Positions 35,307 to 44,742 are shown, counted from the first letter of the stretch. The stretch is 64,000 nt of DNA from Neorhizobium sp. UBA3556 (GCA_002376235.1 DFNX01000003.1:682001-746000); one strand, 5' to 3'. Made by a program: numbers and translations. The notes: generated by a model from the letters alone, not told the origin.

Positions 35307-36350
35307 ATGATGGACTTTGAAGACTTCGGCGGGGCATTGACAGACAAACCTCTTACCCAGGCAGAAAAGGCAGCCGCGGTGCTGCTCGCCATGGGAAAGA
35401 ATGTCGCCGGAAAGCTGCTCAAATTTTTCACCCAGGCGGAACTGCAGGCGATCATCGCCGCAGCGCAGACCCTGCGCACCATCCCGCCGAATGAACTTGC
35501 ACAGCTCGTCAACGAGTTCGAAGACCTGTTCACCGAAGGTGCAGGCCTTATGGACAACGCCAAGGTCATCGAAAGCATCCTTGAGGCGGGTCTTACCCCG
35601 GAAGAGGTCGACAGCCTGCTTGGACGCCGCATGGCATTCCAGTCCTATGAAGAGTCCATCTGGGACAGGCTGCAGGAAGCCGATCCGGATTTCATCGCGG
35701 CTTTCCTGATGCGCGAACATCCGCAGACGGTGGCCTATATCCTATCGATGCTGCCATCCGGTTTCGGCGCAAAGGTGCTGCTGAAACTGCCCGACGGCCA
35801 GCGCGCCGACATCATGAACCGTACGGTGAACCTGAAGAACGTCAATCCGAAGGCTGCCCAGATCATCGAGAACAAGGTTGTCGACCTGATCACCGAGATC
35901 GAGCGCGAGAAGAACTCCGTCGGCCCGATGAAGGTTGCGGAACTGATGAACGAACTGACCAAGCCCGACGTCGATACGCTGCTCAACTCTCTCGAGGAGA
36001 TCAGCCAGGATGCCGTCGCCAAGGTTCGTCCGAAGATCTTCCTCTTCGAAGACATTCTCCTCATGCCGCAGCGCAGCCGCGTGCTGTTGTTGAACGACAT
36101 CTCCGGCGACGTGCTCACCATGGCGCTGAGAACGTCTTCGGCGCAGCTGCGCGAAAGCGTTCTGTCCTCGATCAGCCCGCGTTCGCGTCGCATGATCGAA
36201 TCGGATCTTCAGATCGAAATGCCCGGCACGAACCCGCGCGAGATCGCGATTGCACGCCGCGCCATCGCACAGGAAGCACTGCGTCTTGCAAACTCGGGCC
36301 AGATCATCCTCAAGGATCCGGAAGCCCAGGCAGAAGGTGCTGCCGCCTGA
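35307..36350 (+). CDS. fliG: Flagellar motor switch protein FliG
   Basis: Rotor subunit that couples the MS ring and C ring to MotA; 347 residues, normal length. It has the N-terminal FliF-binding domain with LTQAEKAAAVLLAMGK, the middle EHPQ motif (REHPQTVAYIL) and the charged C-terminal torque helix around LRESVLSSISPRSRRMIESDL. ATG follows AAAGAGGAAAAGACC. A perfect 28-bp palindrome 18 bp after the stop likely ends the transcript. Confidence 0.97.
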   Translation: MMDFEDFGGALTDKPLTQAEKAAAVLLAMGKNVAGKLLKFFTQAELQAIIAAAQTLRTIPPNELAQLVNEFEDLFTEGAGLMDNAKVIESILEAGLTPEEVDSLLGRRMAFQSYEESIWDRLQEADPDFIAAFLMREHPQTVAYILSMLPSGFGAKVLLKLPDGQRADIMNRTVNLKNVNPKAAQIIENKVVDLITEIEREKNSVGPMKVAELMNELTKPDVDTLLNSLEEISQDAVAKVRPKIFLFEDILLMPQRSRVLLLNDISGDVLTMALRTSSAQLRESVLSSISPRSRRMIESDLQIEMPGTNPREIAIARRAIAQEALRLANSGQIILKDPEAQAEGAAA

Positions 36351-36368
36351 GACGCGGCATGAAGATAT

Positions 36369-36396
36369 TTCCGCGCGCCGGATCCGGCGCGCGGAA
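36369..36396 (+). terminator. 28-bp perfect palindrome after fliG
   Basis: TTCCGCGCGCCGGA followed by its exact reverse complement, with no loop bases in the sequence. Very GC-rich and just after the fliG stop, so a terminator or transcript-stabilising structure is likely, though no T-run follows. The remaining 36397-36622 holds no gene. Confidence 0.65.
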
Positions 36397-36622
36397 CTGT
36401 ATCGGACGTTGTTGATAAACCCGATACCGGCAGGGCATGCGATTGCCCCTATTCGATCCCCCGCATAATGTCTGGCCATAGCTTGCGCATCCGCCCGGAA
36501 AACCCGGTTTTCAGATCGGTGCGTCGTTTCTAGGTTTCTACAGCGTTCCTGTTCCCGCGGAGACAACGGAGCGGCCGACTGTAACTTGCGGGGTCTGTTC
36601 CAGGGCCGTCAGGAAGGCGCTC

Positions 36623-37705
36623 GTGTCCGACGATCAGGACAAGGACAGTAAAACAGAAGACCCGACAGAGAAAAAGATTCGGGACACGATGGCTGAGGGC
36701 AACACGCCCTCATCACGCGAGATCCCGATCTTCGCGTCGTCTCTCGCCTTCTACATCTATCTTGTCTTCTTCCTGCCAACCGGCGCCGCGCGGCTGGCGG
36801 AAACATTGCGCGATATCCTGGAACAGCCCGACCAATGGCGTCTTCAGTCGGCCAACGATCTTGTCTCACTGTCGGTCAGGCTCGCGTGGGATGCCAGCGC
36901 AATGCTTTTGCCGGTCGCCATTCTTTTCATAGTCTTCGGGCTTGGGTCCAATATTGCGCAGCACATGCCCGAGTTCGTGCTGAAGCGCATCACGCCTCAA
37001 TATAACCGAATCTCGCCGGTGCAGGGGTGGAAGCGTCTCTTCAGCATGGCGGGACTGGTCGAATTCGGCAAATCGATGTTCAAGATCATCGTGGTCTCGA
37101 TCGTGATGGTCATGGTGCTGAAGGCGGATTATTTCCGTTCGCTCGACGCACTCTTTTCCGACCCGCAGGTCATGCTCGTCGAAATGATGGTCGTGATGAA
37201 GAAGATCATGATCGTCATCCTCTTCGCGACCGGCGTTCTCGCGATCGTCGACTATATGTGGACGCGGCACCATTGGTATTCGAACATTCGAATGACCAAG
37301 CAGGAAGTGAAGGACGAGTTCAAGCAGTCGCAAGGTGACCCGCTCGTAAAGGCCCGTATTCGCTCTATCGGCCGCGATCGCGCCAGACGACGCATGATGA
37401 CCAATGTTCCGCGCGCGACACTCGTCATCACCAACCCTACCCACTATGCAGTGGCATTACGTTACGCCCAGGGCGAGAGCGAAGCACCGATGGTGGTCGC
37501 CAAAGGCCAGGATCTGGTCGCTCTCAAAATCCGCGAACTGGCTCAACAGCACAACATCCCCATCTTCGAGGATCCGCCATTGGCGCGTTCGATGTTCGCA
37601 CAGGTGTCGGTGGATGGCGTCATTCCCCCGGCCTTCTACAAGGCGGTGGCGGAACTCATCCATCGCGTCTATGCGGCACGGGCAAGGCGCGGCCGGCCTA
37701 GATAG
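36623..37705 (+). CDS. flhB: Flagellar export switch protein FlhB
   Basis: Export-gate protein that switches substrate specificity from hook to filament type; 360 residues. Four membrane segments lie between residues 30 and 215, followed by the cytoplasmic domain with the autocleavage motif NPTH (N271-H274) in TLVITNPTHYAVALRY. GTG 36623 follows AGGAAGG. It is separated from fliG by 272 bp, so it may have its own promoter. It converges with visR. Confidence 0.95.
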   Translation: MSDDQDKDSKTEDPTEKKIRDTMAEGNTPSSREIPIFASSLAFYIYLVFFLPTGAARLAETLRDILEQPDQWRLQSANDLVSLSVRLAWDASAMLLPVAILFIVFGLGSNIAQHMPEFVLKRITPQYNRISPVQGWKRLFSMAGLVEFGKSMFKIIVVSIVMVMVLKADYFRSLDALFSDPQVMLVEMMVVMKKIMIVILFATGVLAIVDYMWTRHHWYSNIRMTKQEVKDEFKQSQGDPLVKARIRSIGRDRARRRMMTNVPRATLVITNPTHYAVALRYAQGESEAPMVVAKGQDLVALKIRELAQQHNIPIFEDPPLARSMFAQVSVDGVIPPAFYKAVAELIHRVYAARARRGRPR

Positions 37706-37765
37706 GGCCTAGATCATTTCCGTCTTTCTTCGAAACACGAAACTGCTCTATCTCTTTATTTCCAA

Positions 37766-37809
37766 GCAATTCCGGACGCAAAACCGGTTTCCACTTTTGC
37801 TGGAATTGC
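37766..37809. repeat. Rhizobial palindromic repeat between flhB and visR
   Basis: Inverted repeat GCAATTCC...GCAAAA...TTTTGC.GGAATTGC between two convergent genes. A related, partly degraded copy lies at 23221-23255. It may also act as a bidirectional terminator. Confidence 0.65.
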
Positions 37810-37818
37810 TCTAACGGG

Positions 37819-38565
37819 TCAGGTGATGTAACCGAGCCTGATCGCCTTGGCGATCGCCTGGATCCTGTTGACGGAATCAAGCTTGATTGTCGCAGAGCCG
37901 AGATAGGCGTTTACCGTGTGCACGGAAAGGCCCAGCTTTTCGGCTATTTCTTCGCTGATGCGGCCATCGCCGGCCAATTGCAGGCAGGCAATCTCGCGCT
38001 CGCTGAGCGATTCGGCAGGTACGCTTCGCCGCTCGTCCAATGCGAGCAGGTCCATCATGATCTGGCAGCTTTCCACGTGCTGATCGATTACGGCACCTGC
38101 AGTCAGGGAGAGCTGATCGGCGAAGAACGCCACATAACCATTGCCGAGTGCCCCCAGGCGCACAGGGAAAACCACGCCCGAGAAACTCAAGGCAGCTGTC
38201 GCAAGCCGCCTGACCAGCGGGGAAAACTCCCCTGCATCCAACATGCTGCCTTCGCGGGCACCGCTCCAGACCAGGGGCAGAAGCGACATCTCGACGTGAT
38301 CGAGCAGGGTCTCCTCGAACTCGCCAAGAAGCTGTCTGCCGAGTTCTGCCGCGTTGGCACCCCAGTTATCAAGCTCGCATACCAGCTTCCGCTTGTTGGG
38401 GAGCCCGGCGCCGGTGATCCGGAAAACGGCAAAGTTGCGGGCCTTCAGGCCTTTCTGCATGGCAATCAGTTTGGGAAAAATATCCGACCTGCTCGAACCA
38501 CGCTGCAGGCGCAGGTGTTGAGCGCTGCCCGGTCCCTCCGCTGTGCCGCCTCGCGAATAGCCCAT
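37819..38565 (-). CDS. visR: LuxR-type flagellar master regulator VisR
   Basis: Partner of VisN; the VisN/VisR heterodimer is the top activator of rhizobial motility genes. The 248-residue product ends in a LuxR-type helix-turn-helix (about residues 180-240, with SLSEREIACLQLAGDG and EIAEKLGLSVHTVNAYLGSA). Start chosen at ATG 38565 (MGYSRGG), which gives 13 bp spacing from visN and a length like Sinorhizobium VisR; an ATG at 38610 would overlap visN by 32 bp. The N-terminal part resembles a ligand-sensing domain; ligand unknown. Confidence 0.9.
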   Translation of the reverse strand: MGYSRGGTAEGPGSAQHLRLQRGSSRSDIFPKLIAMQKGLKARNFAVFRITGAGLPNKRKLVCELDNWGANAAELGRQLLGEFEETLLDHVEMSLLPLVWSGAREGSMLDAGEFSPLVRRLATAALSFSGVVFPVRLGALGNGYVAFFADQLSLTAGAVIDQHVESCQIMMDLLALDERRSVPAESLSEREIACLQLAGDGRISEEIAEKLGLSVHTVNAYLGSATIKLDSVNRIQAIAKAIRLGYIT

Positions 38566-38578
38566 TCCGTTGCCGCCC

Positions 38579-39316
38579 TTATACCAGATTATTGCGAACC
38601 GCGTAGGCAATCGCCTCTGAGCGGGTCTTGGTCGCAGTCTTGCGCATCACACTGGTGATGTAGTTGTTGATCGTATTGCGGGAGATGCCGAGGATCACCG
38701 CGATCTCGTCACTCGTCTTGCCCTCGGCAATCCAGAACAGGCATTCAAGTTCCCGTTCGGTCAGTTCGAAATCCCGCTCGGTGCGCGATTCAATACTCTC
38801 GACGAAGCTTGCTCCGTAGGCTGCCAGAAGACCAATTTCCTTCAGGTGTTCCTGCGAAAGAATGGTGCCTTCGGCAAATAGCAACATCAGCGAAAACCGT
38901 GTCCGGCCGACGGAAAAGGTCAGAGCGCAATATTGGCGGCTCAACGTGTCGGGCAAGACGACGTTTTCCGGCAAAAGCGCGAAGCTTGGCGTCAGGACAG
39001 AGAAGCATTTCTCGAGCTCCGTCGATCGCGCATAGGCACTGGCCAGCTCTGTCCCGAGCCGCCGGACAAGATCAAACGGCCAGTTCGAGGTGACGATGAA
39101 GTCCAAGCCCTGTTCCTGGATAAGGTCGTATCGAGCCAGAAGAAAATGGGAAGCGCCGACATGATCTGCCAGCAGTCGCATGATTACCTGCAGGTTTTCG
39201 GAGCCGGCCAGCGCGGAAAGGCGACGGACTAGCTCTTCGCGAGACATCATCCGGTTGTGATCAATCTCTTGAGGAGAGCGCCCTTGCACCGAGACATCCT
39301 TGCCCGATAACTCCAT
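38579..39316 (-). CDS. visN: LuxR-type flagellar master regulator VisN
   Basis: First gene of the visNR pair; 245 residues with a C-terminal LuxR-type helix-turn-helix (about residues 175-240; LTERELECLFWIAEGK and EIAVILGISRNTINNYITSV). Heterodimerises with VisR to activate rem. It lies between fliF and visR on the same strand, as in Sinorhizobium. Confidence 0.9.
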   Translation of the reverse strand: MELSGKDVSVQGRSPQEIDHNRMMSREELVRRLSALAGSENLQVIMRLLADHVGASHFLLARYDLIQEQGLDFIVTSNWPFDLVRRLGTELASAYARSTELEKCFSVLTPSFALLPENVVLPDTLSRQYCALTFSVGRTRFSLMLLFAEGTILSQEHLKEIGLLAAYGASFVESIESRTERDFELTERELECLFWIAEGKTSDEIAVILGISRNTINNYITSVMRKTATKTRSEAIAYAVRNNLV

Positions 39317-39552
39317 TCGTTATCTGCTCCTGCTGCGTCATTAAGACCTCGCCTGAAGAAGCCTATCCGAGTTTCCGTGTTACCGACACCTGCTGCACCC
39401 CTGCCCCAGGAGTTCGAAACCGCCGACGAATCATCTTCAGTTTAAGAGAAGCGCCCCCAATTGCCATCATGCGCCGTTCGAATTTCCCCAGATGCTGCGC
39501 GAGTGTCACATATGGTACTAAAGTGACGCAGCTGAATTCGTTCCAATTCGCG
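39317..39552 (-). other. visN upstream region
   Basis: 236 bp between the fliF terminator and visN, expected to hold the visNR promoter. No clear promoter motif or gene is seen; a short frame at 39442-39633 is not convincing. Confidence 0.4.
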
Positions 39553-39584
39553 CAAAAAAGGGCCGGATTTGCATCCGACCCTTT
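39553..39584 (-). terminator. Intrinsic terminator after fliF
   Basis: Minus strand AAGGGTCGGAT, 4-base loop, ATCCGGCCCTT, then a run of T, 25 bp after the fliF stop codon. It separates fliF from visNR, so the master regulators are probably transcribed independently of fliF. Confidence 0.88.
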
Positions 39585-39608
39585 GGATCATATCTGTGTG
39601 ATCTCGAC

Positions 39609-41282
39609 TTATGCCGCTTTTTCGAAGGCCCATTTGCGAAGGATCTTTGCGGCGCGCTCTTCGGAGATCTCAACCATGCGAGAGAGGCGCTTTTCCGGGC
39701 CTTCCTTGACACGGCGGTTGAAACCATCGCCTTCTTCGTCGCCCATGAGGTCGCCGCTGCCATCGAAACCGAAGTCTGCGCCGAAGCCATCCATGAGGGC
39801 GGGGCTGCCGCCGGCGGGAGAGAAGTCAGGCAGTTCCAGGCCGGCGCCATCACCGATCGTCTCACTCGATGCCGTGTTGCCGGCAACCGTGCGAACCAAA
39901 GGACGCAGGCCGAGCCAGATGACCAGGAAGGCGACACCGAGGAAGGCCAGCGAGTTGATGATGCCCCCCAGGTTGCGGGTAAGAACTTCCGTGATGCTCG
40001 GACCGTTTGCGGCTTCATCAAGCAGCTGGGTTTCGAGGAAGTCCATGGCCGTGAGGGTGACGACGTCGCCACGATCTGCACTGATGCCTGCGGCGGAGCT
40101 GACGATCTTCTGCATCTCGGCCAGATAGGCGTCGATCTTGGCCTGGTCTGCCGGTTCGCCAACCATCTGGGCGATACGGCCCCTGTTGACAACGACGGCA
40201 ATCGAGACTTTTTCGATCACATAGCCGTTGCGGGTCGTCGCAATGGTCTTCTGGTTGATCTCGTAGTTGGTCTGCTCTTCGCGCTTGTCGGACTGATCGG
40301 AAGACTTCGGACCATTGTTGCCACCCTGCTCGGGCGCAGCCTGGGGAACGTTCTGCTCGACAGTTGCAGCATTGTTCTCAGCCGATTGTTGCGACTGCGC
40401 GTTCTCTCTCGTTGCACGAACCGAGCGTTCTACGCGGGAGTTCGGGTCGTAAACCGTTTCCTGGGTCTGCTGGGTGTCAGTGTTCAACGCCGCCGTAACG
40501 CTGGAGCGGAAATTGTCCATGCCGAGGAAAGGTGCAAGCGCCTTGTCGATATTGGTTTCGATTTCGGACTGAACGGACTGAACGATGCCGAGCGAACGGC
40601 TGATCTGGCTATTGCCGCCATCATCGCCCGCAGCGAGCAACTGGCCGGTCGAATCAAGAATCGTGACGTCTTCCACATCAAGCCCCGGAACAGCCGAAGC
40701 AACCAGGTGGCGGATGGAAGAGGCTGCCTTGCGGCCGGTCGACGACCCGGCGCGGATCATCACCGAAGCCGTGGGCTTCTGCTGTGCACGGCGGAAATTT
40801 CCGACATCGGGCATAACGATATGGACGCGGGCGGCGGAAACACCGCTGATCTGCTGGATCGATCGCGAGATTTCACCTTCCAGCGCGCGAACCCGCGTTA
40901 CTTCCTGCATGAAGGAGGTGAGGCCGAGCGATCCCACATTGTCGAAAAGTTCGTAACCGGCGTTGGAGCTGTTCGGCAGTCCACGTTCTGCCAGCATCAG
41001 GCGCGCCTTGCCGGTGTTTCCGACCGGAACCTGAATGCTCTTTCCGTCAGAGCCAACCTCGAAAGCCATATTGGCTTCGGCAAGCGCCATGCTGACCTGA
41101 TTGAGATCGCTGGACTCAAGGTTCACGTAGAGCGTCTCGTAGGCAGGCTTATTAACAAACATCGCTGCGGCAATGACAATCGCGATTGAAATCGCACCTG
41201 TAGCAGCCAAGGCAATAAGTTTCGTCTGACCTAGAGATGCCAGATTTCTAGTAATTTGTGAAAATTGAGCTAACAGATTCAT
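39609..41282 (-). CDS. fliF: Flagellar MS-ring protein FliF
   Basis: Inner-membrane MS-ring subunit, 557 residues, normal length. It has two membrane helices (about residues 23-45 and 440-460), periplasmic ring-building motifs (KARLMLAERGLPNSS, TRVRALEGEISRSIQ, ARVHIVMP) and a C-terminal FliG-binding tail ending ERAAKILRKWAFEKAA. It follows the che genes on the same strand after a 140-bp gap, the standard rhizobial order. Confidence 0.96.
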   Translation of the reverse strand: MNLLAQFSQITRNLASLGQTKLIALAATGAISIAIVIAAAMFVNKPAYETLYVNLESSDLNQVSMALAEANMAFEVGSDGKSIQVPVGNTGKARLMLAERGLPNSSNAGYELFDNVGSLGLTSFMQEVTRVRALEGEISRSIQQISGVSAARVHIVMPDVGNFRRAQQKPTASVMIRAGSSTGRKAASSIRHLVASAVPGLDVEDVTILDSTGQLLAAGDDGGNSQISRSLGIVQSVQSEIETNIDKALAPFLGMDNFRSSVTAALNTDTQQTQETVYDPNSRVERSVRATRENAQSQQSAENNAATVEQNVPQAAPEQGGNNGPKSSDQSDKREEQTNYEINQKTIATTRNGYVIEKVSIAVVVNRGRIAQMVGEPADQAKIDAYLAEMQKIVSSAAGISADRGDVVTLTAMDFLETQLLDEAANGPSITEVLTRNLGGIINSLAFLGVAFLVIWLGLRPLVRTVAGNTASSETIGDGAGLELPDFSPAGGSPALMDGFGADFGFDGSGDLMGDEEGDGFNRRVKEGPEKRLSRMVEISEERAAKILRKWAFEKAA

Positions 41283-41422
41283 TCTGTTCCCACATCGCCG
41301 AACACGGTTATAGAGCTAATGCTCAAGCCGCACCCTAAGAGCCGAAGCTTGTGCGAGCGTTTCCGTAATTTGGAATGTGGGAGCAGCCGCGAAGGATCGC
41401 GACCTGCTCTTCAGGGCAAGAG

Positions 41423-41818
41423 TTAAAAGAAGTCGAAGTCGCCCGCGGCCTTGCTTAGCGGCTGCGAATGGCCATGCCGCATGCCACTGCCCAGCGATCG
41501 CTGCATGTCGGCAAGCTTGACCAGGCTGAGTGCCGTGGAAACATCCACTTTCCATTCGCTGGGAATGGAGCCGGTGATGGTGTCGATGAATTCGGCCAGA
41601 CCACGCGTCTTCTGCACGGCGAGGTCAATGCCCTGCAGGATTTTCATCGTGTCGGGCGACTGAAGAACATTCTCCCCGCCGACTTCGAGGATCTGCGGTT
41701 CCACACGCTCGATCAGATAGGCAACGTCATGCAACTCGGAAACAAGCCGCATCAGAACATCCGGCAGGGCCTCCTCCGGGGCAGAGGTCGGTGGCGTAAC
41801 AGTATCGTTCATAGCCAT
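41423..41818 (-). CDS. cheT: Chemotaxis protein CheT, CheZ-like candidate
   Basis: Last gene of the che operon, 131 residues from ATG 41818 (an ATG at 41812 is also possible); the frame open to 41932 is a shadow of cheD. A four-helix-type protein. Within LQGIDLAVQKTRGLAEF it has a D-L-x-x-Q motif like the catalytic D143/Q147 of E. coli CheZ, suggesting CheY-P phosphatase activity. It ends in the acidic-aromatic tail AAGDFDFF. I recall that Sinorhizobium CheT has been proposed to be CheZ-like and to interact with CheR; unverified here. Confidence 0.75.
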   Translation of the reverse strand: MAMNDTVTPPTSAPEEALPDVLMRLVSELHDVAYLIERVEPQILEVGGENVLQSPDTMKILQGIDLAVQKTRGLAEFIDTITGSIPSEWKVDVSTALSLVKLADMQRSLGSGMRHGHSQPLSKAAGDFDFF

Positions 41819-41843
41819 TCCAAGATATGAATTGAGGTGACGA

Positions 41844-42401
41844 TCAGAAAAATTCGATGGAGTTGTCGACCGGCTTGGGCGGCGTGCGGACAGGGCGCTG
41901 CTCCAGCGCGACCGTTCGCTGCGTTTCCGCACCCGTCAGTGGGTATTGCCTGGCACGACCGTGCACAGGCCAGTATTCAAGCTTACGGCCGTGTTCGCCT
42001 CCCGTGGAGGAGCCTACGACCTGAATGCCTTCGTCTCTCAAGAACTGCATTGCAAAGGCTGCATTCTGTTCGCCGACATTCGAGAAGCTCGCGATCGTCT
42101 TGGCGCCGCCGAAGACCTTCGCCTCCAGCCGGTCACGCCGAGCGCCCTTCTTCAGGAGACCGTTGATCAGCAATTCCATCAGATGCACGCCATAACGTGT
42201 CGCGTCACCGCCCGATGCCATGGCCCCGCCCGAGCCAGGCAACAGGAAGTGGTTCATGCCGCCGACACCGGCGACAGGATCACGCAGACAGGCGGCCACG
42301 CACGACCCAAGTATCGTCGACAGGACGACGTCAGGGTCGTCGATGACCTTGTACTCCCCCTGGATGATATGGACGCGCCTGCCCGCGACGGCATCATTCA
42401 T
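41844..42401 (-). CDS. cheD: Chemoreceptor glutamine deamidase CheD
   Basis: Deamidates chemoreceptor glutamines. The 185-residue protein has the catalytic Cys in LSTILGSCVAACLRDP (about C34) and the His in GGMNHFLLPGSG (about H51), the family signature. ATG overlaps the cheY2 stop codon. The C-terminus SIEFF resembles the DFDFF end of CheT. Confidence 0.95.
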   Translation of the reverse strand: MNDAVAGRRVHIIQGEYKVIDDPDVVLSTILGSCVAACLRDPVAGVGGMNHFLLPGSGGAMASGGDATRYGVHLMELLINGLLKKGARRDRLEAKVFGGAKTIASFSNVGEQNAAFAMQFLRDEGIQVVGSSTGGEHGRKLEYWPVHGRARQYPLTGAETQRTVALEQRPVRTPPKPVDNSIEFF

Positions 42402-42787
42402 TTGAGGGCTCCGAACACTGCTTCGATAGCGGCCTTCATCTTTTCGATGGTGAACGGCTTGGCGAGAACGTTGTTGGCGCCAAGCTGGGCTGCCTTCTGG
42501 ACAAGCGCGCGATCACCCTGAGCCGTCAGGATGATAAAGGCCGCCTTCTTCGTGTTAGGGTTGGAACGTACGGCCTGAAGAAAACCGATACCGTCCATGT
42601 TCGGCATGTTGAAGTCGGAAATGACCAGATGATGTGGCTGTTCGGTCATGATTTTCATGCCCTGAACGCCATCGCCAGCGGAGGTGATCTGCTTGAAGCC
42701 AAGCTGTGTCAGAGCATCGCTGAGCAGCAGACGGCTGGTGACCTGATCGTCGACAATCAGAACTTTGATTTTTTCGGCGAGAGACAT
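42398..42787 (-). CDS. cheY2: Chemotaxis response regulator CheY2
   Basis: Single receiver domain of 129 residues. The phosphoacceptor is D58 in HLVISDFNMPNMDG, with acidic pocket D13/D14, T88 and K110 in VLAKPF. In Sinorhizobium CheY2 is the motor-binding regulator and CheY1 the phosphate sink. Assigned by operon position (between cheB and cheD). Confidence 0.94.
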   Translation of the reverse strand: MSLAEKIKVLIVDDQVTSRLLLSDALTQLGFKQITSAGDGVQGMKIMTEQPHHLVISDFNMPNMDGIGFLQAVRSNPNTKKAAFIILTAQGDRALVQKAAQLGANNVLAKPFTIEKMKAAIEAVFGALK

Positions 42788-43837
42788 TTATTCGGTACCT
42801 TCTTTTCGGGCGGCAGTTAATTTCAAGATTTCTTCTCCAATGGAGCCCAAGGGTAGTTGCTGCTCGACGGCACCCAGTTCATAGGCGACCCTCGGCATCC
42901 CATAGACCACACAGGTCTTCTCGTTCTGTCCGATCGTGCGGGCGCCGGCGCTGCGCATCTTCAGAAGTCCGGAAGCCCCGTCGCGCCCCATGCCTGTCAG
43001 AATGACGCCAACCGCGTTGCGGCCGGCCAATTCCGAGACCGAATCGAACAGGACATCAACCGACGGCCGATGGCCGTTCACGGGGTCCTTTTCGACCAGT
43101 CGGCAGCATGGTGCTGACGGGTTTGCCACCTGCAAATGTCGTTCGCCACCGGGCGCGAGATAGATCTTGCCGATCTCCAGGCGCGCGCCATCGGTTGCTT
43201 CTTCCACGACAGGGGCGCAGATACGATTAAGACGTTCAGCAAAACTTTTGGTAAACGTCGGAGGCATATGTTGAGTGATTACTGTCGGCGGGCAGTTTTG
43301 CGGGAATTTTTGCAACACCGTAATCAGAGCCTCTACCCCTCCGGTAGAAGATCCGATGGCGACAACCTTTCGCCCGACGCGATAATCATGCACGGACATC
43401 GGCGGCGCAACCGGGGCCGGAGCAGATGTTGCGGTAAACCTTCGGCCCGAACGGGCAGCCGCCTTGACCTTTTCAGCGAGATCCATGAACGGGCGGCGAT
43501 CGCCCGGAGCCGGCTTGCCGACGCAGTCGAAGGCACCGATTTCGAGTGCGGCCAACGTGGCGTTGGCGCCATGATGCGTCATCGTCGAAACCATGATGAC
43601 CGGCATAGGACGCAAGCGCATGATCTTTTCGAGGAACTCTAGCCCGTTCATGTTCGGCATCTCGATATCGAGCGTGACGACGTCCGGGTTGAGCTGCTTG
43701 ATAGCGGCGCGTGCCTCCATGGCATCGCCAGCCTGACCGATGACGCTGACGTCCGGATCGGAATTGAGCACGGCGGTGATCAGGCCCCGCATCGTGGGGC
43801 TATCGTCTACAACGAGGACGCGTGCTGGCGCGCTCAT
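42788..43837 (-). CDS. cheB: Chemotaxis methylesterase CheB
   Basis: Receptor methylesterase with an N-terminal receiver (phosphoacceptor D57 in DVVTLDIEMPN) and C-terminal esterase (about residues 160-345). Catalytic Ser lies in GSSTGGVEAL, His in ITQHMPPTFT and Asp in GMGRDGA. The 349-residue length is normal. 4-bp overlap with cheR upstream. Confidence 0.96.
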   Translation of the reverse strand: MSAPARVLVVDDSPTMRGLITAVLNSDPDVSVIGQAGDAMEARAAIKQLNPDVVTLDIEMPNMNGLEFLEKIMRLRPMPVIMVSTMTHHGANATLAALEIGAFDCVGKPAPGDRRPFMDLAEKVKAAARSGRRFTATSAPAPVAPPMSVHDYRVGRKVVAIGSSTGGVEALITVLQKFPQNCPPTVITQHMPPTFTKSFAERLNRICAPVVEEATDGARLEIGKIYLAPGGERHLQVANPSAPCCRLVEKDPVNGHRPSVDVLFDSVSELAGRNAVGVILTGMGRDGASGLLKMRSAGARTIGQNEKTCVVYGMPRVAYELGAVEQQLPLGSIGEEILKLTAARKEGTE

Positions 43838-44742
43838 GCCTTCCTCCCTGCATGCTTGCCCATATAGCGATAGGTGGTGATGCCGATGTTATCGAAGTGA
43901 TGCTTGGCGTCGCCCGACACGCGCTCGGAATGACCGATATAGAGATGACCGCCATCCGGGAGCAGAGATGCGAAACGCGACCAGATCTTCACCTGGGTCG
44001 GCTCGTCGAAATAGATCACCACGTTGCGGCAGAAGATAACATCGAAACCTCCCTTGAAGGGCCATTGGGCCATCAGGTTGAGTTCGTTGAAGGTGATCAG
44101 CTTCTTGACCCGATCGTCGATCTGGCACTTGCGCCGACCGTTGACGTCGACGTCGCGGAACCATTGCTTGCGCATGGCTGGCGAGATGCTTTCCAAAGCG
44201 TTCTCGTCGTAGGCGCCGGCTCTCGCCGTCTCGAGGATCTTGGGATCGATGTCGGTCGCCAGGATACGGAAATCGTAATCGGCGGCATTGGGGAACATCG
44301 CCAGAACGGTCAGCGCGATAGAGTATGGTTCCTGTCCGTCGGAGCAGGCAGCCGACCAGATGCGAACGCGGCCACCGCTCTTGGCGCGGTTGATCAGGCC
44401 CGGCAGGACGTCGTCGCGCAGATGTTCGAAATGATGGTTCTCGCGGAAGAAGCGCGTGAAGTTGGTAGTCAAATGCGAGAGCATCTCGCGACGAACCGCA
44501 GCACCTTCAGGAGAGGAGACAAGCGTGCAATATTCCCGGAAACCGCGCAGGCCCAGGTTGCGGATGTGTTTCGACAGACGCGAATAGACGAGAGACGCCT
44601 TGGAATCATTGAGATAGATTCCAGCATCGGCATAGATCATTGCAGCGATCTCGGAGAGATCACGACGTGTCAGCGGATATTCTCCGCTCGCAAGGACCTC
44701 ATCCGGCGACAGCCGGCTATCAAGCGCGCCCAACGGCATCAT
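43834..44742 (-). CDS. cheR: Chemotaxis methyltransferase CheR
   Basis: Uses S-adenosylmethionine to methylate chemoreceptors; 302 residues. N-terminal helical domain with TTNFTRFFRENHHFEHLRDDVLP, then the SAM-binding domain with RIWSAACSDGQEPYSIA and FDVIFCRNVVIYFD. ATG overlaps the cheW stop. An ATG pair at 44742/44739 leaves the first residue uncertain. Confidence 0.96.
   Translation of the reverse strand: MMPLGALDSRLSPDEVLASGEYPLTRRDLSEIAAMIYADAGIYLNDSKASLVYSRLSKHIRNLGLRGFREYCTLVSSPEGAAVRREMLSHLTTNFTRFFRENHHFEHLRDDVLPGLINRAKSGGRVRIWSAACSDGQEPYSIALTVLAMFPNAADYDFRILATDIDPKILETARAGAYDENALESISPAMRKQWFRDVDVNGRRKCQIDDRVKKLITFNELNLMAQWPFKGGFDVIFCRNVVIYFDEPTQVKIWSRFASLLPDGGHLYIGHSERVSGDAKHHFDNIGITTYRYMGKHAGRKA

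Noticed and set aside
36466..36500. Sigma-54-like sequence CTGGCCATAGCTTGCGC before flhB
   Set aside because: GG to GC spacing is one base short of the -24/-12 rule.
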